In this document: positions 31,684 to 37,539 of the stretch, in pieces
Numbering within the stretch: the stretch's first letter is position 1
How the letters are laid out: the number at the start of each line of letters is the position of its first letter
Source of the DNA: Myxococcota bacterium
Lineage (GTDB): Bacteria; Myxococcota_C; UBA6777
Reading direction: 5' to 3'
DNA: 37,539 nucleotides
Assembly: GCA_963169055.1 (NCBI GenBank)
Contig: CAUJFU010000044.1
Span: forward strand, 1 to 37,539
Position numbers and translations under genes: made by a program
The notes under the pieces: generated by a model
Seen by the model: only the letters and a program-made list of their open reading frames with translations
Database searches by the model: none
Told to the model about the DNA's origin: nothing

Positions 31684-33789
31684 ATGAGACGGTGGATAGG
31701 CGCCTTGGCGCTTTGTTTGTTGGGAGTGACGGTATTTTCGGGCTTTACGTGTGGGCCTACGCTCAAGGATTGCGCGCAACAATCGGATTGCCCGATCGAT
31801 CATCGCTGCCGTAGTTATCGTTGCCAACAGCTCGATCACTGCCAATCAGACAGCGATTGCAACGCTCCGCGCACTTGTCTTCGCAACCGCTGTGTGGACC
31901 CTGCGATCGAGGCTTGCCGTATCGATCAAGAATGCGCAACAGGCGAGAGCTGCGCGGCTGGCACCTGCAAGAGCAACCCCAAACCGACCTGTCAAGCCAA
32001 GAGCGATTGCAAAACGGGCCAGATCTGTCAAAACGGAGCTTGTGTCCCCGATCCCAACAAGCCTTGCGCACAAAATGCGGATTGCAAAACAGGTGAGATC
32101 TGCCAAAACGGAGCCTGTGTCCCCGATCCCAACAAGCCTTGCGCACAAAACGCAGATTGCAAAACAGGCGAGATCTGCCAAAGCGGAGCCTGTATCCCCG
32201 ATCCCAACAAGCCTTGCGCACAAAATGCGGATTGCAAAACAGGCGAGACCTGCCAAAACGGAGCTTGTATCCCGACGCAAACAGGGATCTGTCGCTTACA
32301 AGTCTCGCCTTCTTCGCTCAGCTTCTACGAACTCAAACTGGGTGAATCCAAGACCCAAAGCCTGACACTCACCAACCAAGGCGATGGCCCTTGCCAGATC
32401 AGCCATGTTGCCCTGACCAACGCAAGCGCTTCGGTCGGAGTCTTTTCCTTACCCACAGCCTTTTCTGCACAAAGCCTTGCAGCATCGGCCAAGATCACAC
32501 TCGATATCCGTTTTGAGGCCATCGCTGCGGGTAGCCACAAAGCCACCTTGGATATCTTTTCGAACCAAAACGTCCTTCGTTCGGTCGATTTGTATGCCTC
32601 CGTGAAAGGAGACACCTCACTTCCTACAAGCGGTTGGGCGACCGTTGCTTACGAGTCTTTTGGGGGTGGTGATTATATCGGAGGATGTTTTTGGGACAAT
32701 CAAACCTTTGAAACCGCGACCATGCGGGCGTTTCGCGAAGGTGGGATCAATATGCAGTACGGAAATCTGCGCGTCACCAAAGACGGCGGCAGCACATGGA
32801 CGTGTGCCAACTGCATCCAAGGCCAAGGTTTTCCGCGCACTGCACATTATGAGATCGTCGATCTCACGGTCTTTGGAATCGCTTGTTTGGGGGGACGCGG
32901 TTATGTCTTCGGCAGTTTTTGGGACGCCAACCCAAGCGACTTCCACCCTTCTCTGTTTAGCCGAACCTCGCAAACCAACTGGACGCCCAATCTCGACCGA
33001 AACAACATCCTCAACGGCTCCCTCTCTACAAACCGCAAGCTGCTCGTCGTGGATGGCCGCTGGTTCGTCACCATGGAAAATATGATCCTCTCTTTTGTTC
33101 CCGAATCCAACGGCGATTGGAAAACCCAAAAACTGGTCTACTTCAACGATCCCGCGAAGGCCAACGCACGTTTTCAAAGTCTTCATATCGCCCAACAGAC
33201 GGCCCTTTTGGTTGGGTCGCGAGATAGTTTTGTCGGCGGAAATTTTCAAGTGATCCCTTTCGTCTCGTACAACACCACCAACGCCGAACTTCCCGCAGGA
33301 ACGACGATGGCGGATATGCCCAAGTATTGGACAGATGCGACCATGCCATGCACTTCTTGCTCGCTGACGGTTGCGTATGTTCTCGGAGCGCAGAGCTTCT
33401 TGGTGATGGGACATCTTCTTGATGCTCAAAAACAGCCCGCAGGCATCGCCCTCTGGCGCTCAGATGATCGCGGGGCGCGTTGGCAAAAAGTCTTTGAACA
33501 CAAGGCCACCACAAGCATGCCTCATGGTGATATCTTGTCGGTCGACGGAAATCGGATCTTTGCGGTTGCGGGCGGCTTGTTTGAAAATCAAGGCGGAACG
33601 CAAAGCGAAGGTCTCTTGCTTGAAAGCACAGATGGCGGAAAAACCTTTGCCTCGATCCCGATCACCCAACTCAAAGGCAAACACATCGACACAGGAAAGA
33701 TCCCGTCGCTCTATGCTTTGCGCCTTTCTCCTGACCAAAAAACCTTGTTCGTTCTCGGCCAAGGTGTGATCCTGCGCTGGAAACCCTAA
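31684..33789 (+). CDS. Exported Cys-rich repeat protein with ASH-like domain and BNR-like propeller
   Basis: 701 residues. An N-terminal hydrophobic signal ends SGFTCG; the Cys could be lipidated, but the residue before it is Thr, so this is uncertain. About 25-200 is a Cys-rich array of C-x5-DC-x2-G-x2-C-x3-C modules, including three nearly identical 25-residue repeats (CQNGACVPDPNKPCAQNADC and so on). About 200-310 is an ASH/Hydin-like 'choice-of-anchor' beta domain (LQVSPSSLSFYELKLGESKT). The last 390 residues look like a BNR/sialidase-type beta-propeller, with Asp-box-like segments TKDGGSTWTC, SDDRGARWQK and STDGGKTFAS. This is a surface or periplasmic protein, probably binding a ligand. 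AAAAGGAG precedes the ATG. The sigma-factor gene starts 18 nt after the stop, so it heads a four-gene unit. Confidence 0.88.
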   Translation: MRRWIGALALCLLGVTVFSGFTCGPTLKDCAQQSDCPIDHRCRSYRCQQLDHCQSDSDCNAPRTCLRNRCVDPAIEACRIDQECATGESCAAGTCKSNPKPTCQAKSDCKTGQICQNGACVPDPNKPCAQNADCKTGEICQNGACVPDPNKPCAQNADCKTGEICQSGACIPDPNKPCAQNADCKTGETCQNGACIPTQTGICRLQVSPSSLSFYELKLGESKTQSLTLTNQGDGPCQISHVALTNASASVGVFSLPTAFSAQSLAASAKITLDIRFEAIAAGSHKATLDIFSNQNVLRSVDLYASVKGDTSLPTSGWATVAYESFGGGDYIGGCFWDNQTFETATMRAFREGGINMQYGNLRVTKDGGSTWTCANCIQGQGFPRTAHYEIVDLTVFGIACLGGRGYVFGSFWDANPSDFHPSLFSRTSQTNWTPNLDRNNILNGSLSTNRKLLVVDGRWFVTMENMILSFVPESNGDWKTQKLVYFNDPAKANARFQSLHIAQQTALLVGSRDSFVGGNFQVIPFVSYNTTNAELPAGTTMADMPKYWTDATMPCTSCSLTVAYVLGAQSFLVMGHLLDAQKQPAGIALWRSDDRGARWQKVFEHKATTSMPHGDILSVDGNRIFAVAGGLFENQGGTQSEGLLLESTDGGKTFASIPITQLKGKHIDTGKIPSLYALRLSPDQKTLFVLGQGVILRWKP
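32026..32250 (+). repeat. 75-bp tandem repeats coding for Cys-rich modules
   Basis: Three nearly identical units (32026-32100, 32101-32175, 32176-32250) with partial units at both ends. Each codes 25 residues with four Cys. The high DNA identity suggests recent expansion and likely length variation among strains. Confidence 0.92.
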
Positions 33790-33807
33790 TACAAACGACG
33801 GTATGTG

Positions 33808-34380
33808 ATGTTCTTCGGTGTACTGGTTGCCTTGTTCACTCGTTGGCCGTTGCGCAAAGCAGCGGAACCCACCCACGATATCCAATCGCGTGTTCGTGTG
33901 TTGTATCAAACCTACGGGTACATCTTAAAAAGGCGATGTCGTCGGATACTTCGAGATCATGAGCGTGTGGAGGACGCGATGCAAGAGATCTTTTTGACCT
34001 TGTGCCGCAGTTTGGATCAATACCAAGGCGAGCCGCAACACATCCTTCCTTGGCTTTATCGCGTCACCACCACCCACTGCTTGCGTATCCTCGACAAAGA
34101 CAAGCGCCATCTGCGCTACTTCTCGCTTCACGAAGAGGACGAGACCACCGACGCAGCCGAAGAACCCTCCGACTGGACACGCGAAGAGCAGATCGCGCTC
34201 GCACAATTTCTCGAACAACTCCCCGAGACACAACGTGCCGCTGTCTTGTATCGCTACGTCAGCGGCATGACCCAAGAAGAGATCGCCGAAGTCATGGAGG
34301 TTTCGCGCGATCAGATCCGCCGATGGTTGCAACATTTCCAGCAACGTGGCCGCATCGTCTTGCGAGAAAAAAATCCATGA
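33808..34380 (+). CDS. ECF-type RNA polymerase sigma factor
   Basis: 190 residues. Region 2 (about 35-85) includes RDHERVEDAMQEIFLTLCRS and the aromatic WLYRVTTTHCLR. Region 4 (about 135-185) has LPETQRAAVLYRYVSGMTQE, then EEIAEVMEVSRDQIRRWLQHF, a helix-turn-helix that reads the -35 element. No regions 1 or 3 are present, so it is of the ECF class, which directs transcription for envelope and stress responses. Start: ATG at 33808 (a GTG lies just before). No clear ribosome-binding site is seen, so it may be coupled to the Cys-rich gene 18 nt upstream. Its stop overlaps the next start by 4 nt (ATGA), as is usual for sigma/anti-sigma pairs. Confidence 0.93.
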   Translation: MFFGVLVALFTRWPLRKAAEPTHDIQSRVRVLYQTYGYILKRRCRRILRDHERVEDAMQEIFLTLCRSLDQYQGEPQHILPWLYRVTTTHCLRILDKDKRHLRYFSLHEEDETTDAAEEPSDWTREEQIALAQFLEQLPETQRAAVLYRYVSGMTQEEIAEVMEVSRDQIRRWLQHFQQRGRIVLREKNP

Positions 34381-35240
34381 GATGGGAACGCCTTTCTTCT
34401 TCCTGTTTGTCTGAGTATCGGATGGATCGCCACCTGCTCTGCCTTGAGCCAGAAGCCGAGCGCCGCGAATCCGAAGACCACATGGCGACTTGTCCACGCT
34501 GCCAACAAGAGATGGCTTGGTTGCGCCAAGAGCGCACCGACTTTCTCTCCCATCCAACCCCGCCGCTTGCCCTCGAACAAGCTCTCGCCGCTTCTTTTAA
34601 GCCGCAATCGACGGAGTCTCATGGCTTTGATCCAACGCCTTGCGGTTCAACGCGGGCCGCCGCTGCTTCCAAATCGCAACCAACGAAGTCCCCCAGACCT
34701 TGGGCGGGCTGGGCGATCTGGGCGAGTGTTGCGACCTGTTCTGTCGCCTTGTTTTTGTCGCTGTCTTTGAGATCGTTGTGGACGCCCCAACACACGATTT
34801 ATCGCGGTGTGGATACGCCGGTTTTTCTTATCGGCTTAAAACGCGGCGCGGTGATCCGTCAGATGGCATCGGGTGAATCGGTCAAGGCTGGCGATCACAT
34901 CCGCCTTGCGTACCAATGGCGTACACAAAAGCCCGCTTATCTGTATGTCCTCCACCGCGATCAAGAAGGCCGCCTCTCTGCGTTGTATCCAGCTTCCACC
35001 GAACAACCCAGCCTGCGGCTCGATTCGCCCAACGAAACCACGCTCCCCGGCAGCTTGGAATTCGATCAAGCCACCCACGGCCACGAAGAGATCTGGGCTT
35101 GCTTTTCCCGTCAACCCTTGCACTTCCGCGCCTTGAGCGCGCAGCTTCCTTCTCCCGATGCGTGGGCGCATCAAGAACCCAAGCCTCACGGCCCATGCGC
35201 CTACTTGTTCTTGTATCGCTTTCGGCGTTCGCCCCTATAG
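34377..35240 (+). CDS. Transmembrane zinc anti-sigma factor with DUF4384-like periplasmic domain
   Basis: 287 residues. H35-x3-C39-x2-C42 (DHMATCPRCQQEM) is the ZAS zinc motif of anti-sigma factors that hold ECF sigma factors inactive. A Ser/Pro/Lys-rich linker follows, then one transmembrane helix at about 112-130 (WAIWASVATCSVALFLSLSL). The periplasmic part (about 150-285) contains GDHIRLAYQWRTQKPAYLYV and LHRDQEGRLSALYPAS, which fit DUF4384. DUF4384 domains are known in bacteria fused or adjacent to caspase-like domains. The start ATG overlaps the sigma stop. The caspase-like gene starts 14 nt after its stop. The periplasmic domain could sense a signal or bind the caspase product. Confidence 0.88.
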   Translation: MRWERLSSSCLSEYRMDRHLLCLEPEAERRESEDHMATCPRCQQEMAWLRQERTDFLSHPTPPLALEQALAASFKPQSTESHGFDPTPCGSTRAAAASKSQPTKSPRPWAGWAIWASVATCSVALFLSLSLRSLWTPQHTIYRGVDTPVFLIGLKRGAVIRQMASGESVKAGDHIRLAYQWRTQKPAYLYVLHRDQEGRLSALYPASTEQPSLRLDSPNETTLPGSLEFDQATHGHEEIWACFSRQPLHFRALSAQLPSPDAWAHQEPKPHGPCAYLFLYRFRRSPL

Positions 35241-35254
35241 AAGGGATCTTTCGG

Positions 35255-36985
35255 ATGGCTGCTTCTTGCTTCGCCTACTTTTTGCGCGCTTTTTTTTCCC
35301 GAATATCCGTTTGGAGAGCCTTGTTTTTTGGGGCCTGCACTTTTTTTTGTCCCGTTCCGTCTCTTGCTTCTTTGCCGCAACGCTCCATTTGTGCGGTGAG
35401 AGGGGGAGATTGCAACGAAGACAGCGAGGTGTTGCGTGTGGCCTTGATTATCGGCCACAACCAAGCGGGGGAGCGAGCTTTGCCCCTGCGTTTTGCAGAA
35501 TTGGATGCGCGCAAAGTGCATGATCTCTTGGTGCAGTTGGCGGGGTACAAGGCGGGCGATATCTGGCTATTGACGGGGCAGTCCGCTCCTGCGGTCGAGC
35601 GAGCGATGCTTTCGATCCAGCAGCGCATCGCCGAACAACGCAAACGATGGGGGCCGAAAAAACGCATCATCTTGTTTGTGTATTACTCAGGCCATGCTCA
35701 AAAAGGACGGTTGTTGCTGGGTGAAAGCACGATCACTTTTACGCAGATCAAGCGGTTTGTTCGGAGGACGTTGGCTTCGCTGCGTCTGGTGGTCTTTGAT
35801 GCTTGTGAAAGCGGCGAGATCTTGCAAGGCAAAGGCTTAAAGCGTCGCAAAGAAGGCTTTCGTTTTCCTTTTGTGCGGCTGGCTCCTTCGGCGACGGGGG
35901 AGGTGATGATTACGGCGACGGGACAGAAAGAGAGCGCCCACGAAGATCCCAGTTTGCGCGGTGGAATCTTCACACACTACTTGCTTTCTGGACTGCGCGG
36001 AGCTGCCGACCAAAACAACGATGGCCACGTCACGCTCGAAGAAGCCTACAACTATTCTTATAACCGCGCTTTGGCGCGCACGATCTTTTCGCAAAGAGGG
36101 CCACAGCGGGCGCGTTTTTCCAAGCGTTTGTCTGGTTATGGCTCGCTGATCTTGACGACGCTTTCCCAACAGCGGGCTTGGCTTTGGCTTCATCCACAAC
36201 TTGCGGGGGAGTTTTTTGTTTGGACTTCCCAACGCGACTTGTTGCTTGCAGAGGTGGTGAAAAACAAAGGCCGCGAAGTCCAAGTCGCCCTTCCTCCCGG
36301 GCGTTATATCTTGCAATGGCGCAGAAAACACGGGATCTATCATCAGTCGATTCTGTTGGAAAAGGGCCAACGCTTTCGACTGCGCCATCTCGGACAACGC
36401 CTTGCGTACTGGATTCCCAAAGATCTGCGCGGTGGAACCAAGGCTTCCAACGGGGATTGGCGGAGTTTCGAGGGGCAGCTTTTGGGGCCGAGTCTGGGTG
36501 TGTCTTATACGGGCGGATGGAGCGGGGTGGATCAAGGGGTCTGGCATCACGGGCCAAGTCTGCATATCCGTTTGCCTTTGGATGGTGTTGGGACGGGGCG
36601 GATGTCTTTGCTTTTGCAGTTCGGTTCACAACACGGCAGCACCACACTCCCCAACACGCTTGGTTTTCACTTGCATACGCTTCAACTGGATATCGGTCTT
36701 CAATGGACGTTACTGGCGCGGCCTCATTGGTGGTTGGGGGCGGGTGTCCTTTTGCGCGGAGCTTTGTTGGCACAAACTCTCTGGCCCCGCGAACAAGCCT
36801 CTGAACAAACCCTCTGGTCGGGCAGTTTTGGACCCGCAGGGATCTTTAGCGTCCAATATGGCTTTGCGGTGCTTTGGTTCCTTCAATTCGATCTGCTCGC
36901 TGGTGCGCGCTTTTTGAACCTTGGTGGCGAATGGGCCGTCCGTTGGGATCTCAACGCCTCTCTTGGAGTGGGTGTTCGCTTCTGA
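35255..36985 (+). CDS. Exported caspase-like (C14) protein with EF-hand loop and beta-rich C-terminal domain
   Basis: 576 residues. Residues 1-39 are a signal peptide (FFSRISVWRALFFGACTFF then PSLAS). The caspase fold spans about 58-250: VALIIGHNQAGERALPLRFA, FVYYSGHAQ with the catalytic His (H147) and LVVFDACESGE with the catalytic Cys (C184). An EF-hand-like loop DQNNDGHVTLEE (252-263) follows, as in many bacterial caspase proteins. The last 270 residues (about 305-576) begin with a beta-rich linker and end in strands alternating hydrophobic and polar residues, finishing GVGVRF, like an outer-membrane beta-barrel. It would act in the periplasm or at the outer membrane. Cleavage specificity is unknown; Ca2+ control is inferred. 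GAAGGGAT lies upstream of the ATG at 35255; an earlier ATG inside the anti-sigma gene is less likely. Confidence 0.88.
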   Translation: MAASCFAYFLRAFFSRISVWRALFFGACTFFCPVPSLASLPQRSICAVRGGDCNEDSEVLRVALIIGHNQAGERALPLRFAELDARKVHDLLVQLAGYKAGDIWLLTGQSAPAVERAMLSIQQRIAEQRKRWGPKKRIILFVYYSGHAQKGRLLLGESTITFTQIKRFVRRTLASLRLVVFDACESGEILQGKGLKRRKEGFRFPFVRLAPSATGEVMITATGQKESAHEDPSLRGGIFTHYLLSGLRGAADQNNDGHVTLEEAYNYSYNRALARTIFSQRGPQRARFSKRLSGYGSLILTTLSQQRAWLWLHPQLAGEFFVWTSQRDLLLAEVVKNKGREVQVALPPGRYILQWRRKHGIYHQSILLEKGQRFRLRHLGQRLAYWIPKDLRGGTKASNGDWRSFEGQLLGPSLGVSYTGGWSGVDQGVWHHGPSLHIRLPLDGVGTGRMSLLLQFGSQHGSTTLPNTLGFHLHTLQLDIGLQWTLLARPHWWLGAGVLLRGALLAQTLWPREQASEQTLWSGSFGPAGIFSVQYGFAVLWFLQFDLLAGARFLNLGGEWAVRWDLNASLGVGVRF

Positions 36986-37028
36986 ACGGAGAGGCTTGCT
37001 TGTGTAGGAATTACGCAGTTCGAACGTT

Positions 37029-37158
37029 TTTGTGGGGTTCCACCCCACACCCCGCAAGGGACTGTCGCCCCTTGACCCCGTATCAGCGAAAAGATCACTG
37101 CTTTCCAAACCAACGATGCTCTCACTTGAATTGCCGCGAACACGGGTTTTTTTGTCAA
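37029..37158 (+). repeat. Dispersed C-rich repeat, copy B
   Basis: It matches copy A over its whole length: the TGGGGT/ACCCCA hairpin (37033-37047), CAAGGG/CCCTTG, CCCCTTGACCCCGTATC, CAAACCAACGATGC, and CGCGAACACGGG plus T7. The second stem differs in loop and length between copies but keeps its base pairs, as expected if the RNA or DNA fold is selected. It lies just after the caspase gene and may end that transcript. Confidence 0.8.
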
Positions 37159-37182
37159 CTGCGTAAGTCCCATCATGGTCAA

Positions 37183-37285
37183 GTTTCTTTTTACCGAAAG
37201 CAGCGCGGTAGATAAAAACTCTCTTTTTTCCCCCTTGTTTCGTTCTGATCGTTTCTTTTTACCGAAAGCGGCGCGGTAGATAAAA
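37183..37285. repeat. Palindromic 35-bp element x2, 68-bp period
   Basis: Copies at 37183-37217 and 37251-37285 differ at one base. Each holds TACCG-N9-CGGTA, an inverted repeat, flanked by TTTCTTTT and GATAAAA. Two copies spaced by about 6.5 helical turns are like a double operator. They lie between the inverted repeat copies and about 190 nt before the TatD-family start. Confidence 0.75.
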
Positions 37286-37407
37286 CCCCCCCGTGTTCGC
37301 GTCTCCTCACGCGGCAGTGCTGTTTGTTTGAAACACGGCTGCTCCTTCCGCCAAAACAGGGGTCAAGGGGCGTCAGTCTATGGCGGGGTATGGGGCAGCG
37401 CCCCCAC
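37282..37407 (-). repeat. Dispersed C-rich repeat, copy C (inverted)
   Basis: On the minus strand it reads GGGGCGCTGCCCC (hairpin), ATACCCCGCC, CGCCCCTTGACCCC, TTTCAAACAAACAGCACTGC and GCGAACACGGGG followed by T4. It is more diverged than A and B but has the same order of parts. It forms an inverted pair with copy B, with T tracts facing each other. Confidence 0.7.
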
Positions 37408-37476
37408 CTAATAAAGCCAAGAAGAACCCAACAAAAAGCCCCACAACACGACCAACCCAACAAGGAACCGTACGCC

Positions 37477-37539
37477 ATGCAGCTTATCGATATCGGGATC
37501 AATCTCACCCATCGTTCATTTGAAGCAGACCTCGAACAA
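37477..37539 (+). CDS. TatD-type deoxyribonuclease, N-terminal 21 codons (runs off window)
   Basis: The ATG at 37477 opens MQLIDIGINLTHRSFEADLE, which matches the start of TatD proper (DIGxNLTxxxF). AAGGA lies about 10 nt upstream. The remaining gene is beyond the window. This is a second TatD-family gene, distinct from that at 15942, and its control region contains the repeat cluster. Confidence 0.8.
   Translation, partial: MQLIDIGINLTHRSFEADLEQ

Larger units (their letters stand above)
36986..37476. other. 491-nt intergenic region built of repeats
   Basis: No gene is seen. It consists of dispersed-repeat copy B, a duplicated 35-bp palindromic element and inverted copy C. The last 70 nt lead to the TatD-family gene. 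Confidence 0.7.

Noticed and set aside
32026..32250. 75-bp repeats considered as a non-coding array
   Set aside because: They are in frame and encode Cys-rich modules of the surface protein.

Overview
The window looks like chromosomal DNA of a Gram-negative bacterium with a large, signalling-rich genome, most plausibly from the Myxococcota (former Deltaproteobacteria) side. This is an inference from gene content. There are two eukaryote-like Ser/Thr kinases (one with a zinc ribbon and a PEGA domain, one with TPRs), two HEAT-repeat proteins, an LRR protein, a secreted Cys-rich protein with repeated C-x5-DC modules and an ASH-like domain, an ECF sigma factor with a DUF4384-like anti-sigma factor, a secreted caspase-like protein, and an outer-membrane TonB-dependent receptor. 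Base composition is moderately GC-rich. No rRNA, tRNA, CRISPR array, transposase or phage gene was seen.

Left part (1-6900). A TonB-dependent receptor with an Ig-like N-terminal domain runs leftward off the window edge. Upstream of it on the same strand is an extended SDR reductase whose leader region contains two duplicated segments. Two rightward HEAT-repeat genes follow; the second is exported and trails a decayed HEAT unit.

Centre-left (6831-17650). A rightward membrane Ser/Thr kinase with its own sigma70-type promoter ends in three tandem copies of a 28-bp unit. It converges on a leftward three-gene unit read as kinase-TPR, LRR protein, then zinc-ribbon/SDR-like protein, with gaps of 20-22 nt. 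Divergent from that unit is a pair encoding a TatD-family hydrolase and TcdA (ct6A tRNA modification).

Centre (17690-24784). A dispersed C-rich repeat precedes a 604-residue protein I cannot assign. It converges on a leftward peptidoglycan-binding/VanY-like peptidase gene. Then come a lower-GC MORN-type membrane protein, a DUF167 (YggU) protein and a GT4 glycosyltransferase, all leftward.

Right (24880-31473). A divergent promoter region leads into a rightward polysaccharide module: bi-domain oxidoreductase (MDR + Gfo/Idh/MocA), heparinase II/III-like protein, WbuB-type GT4, and WecB (UDP-GlcNAc 2-epimerase), the last two overlapping by 4 nt.

Far right (31684-36985). A tight four-gene rightward unit encodes a Cys-rich secreted protein with a predicted propeller, an ECF sigma factor, a transmembrane zinc anti-sigma factor with a DUF4384-like periplasmic domain, and a secreted caspase-like protein with an EF-hand loop and a beta-rich C-terminus. 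This is the best candidate here for an undescribed system: an envelope-stress or cell-death circuit in which signal, switch and protease would be co-transcribed.

Right edge (36986-37539). Two inverted copies of the dispersed repeat flank a duplicated 35-bp palindromic element, just before the start of a second TatD-family gene that runs off the window.
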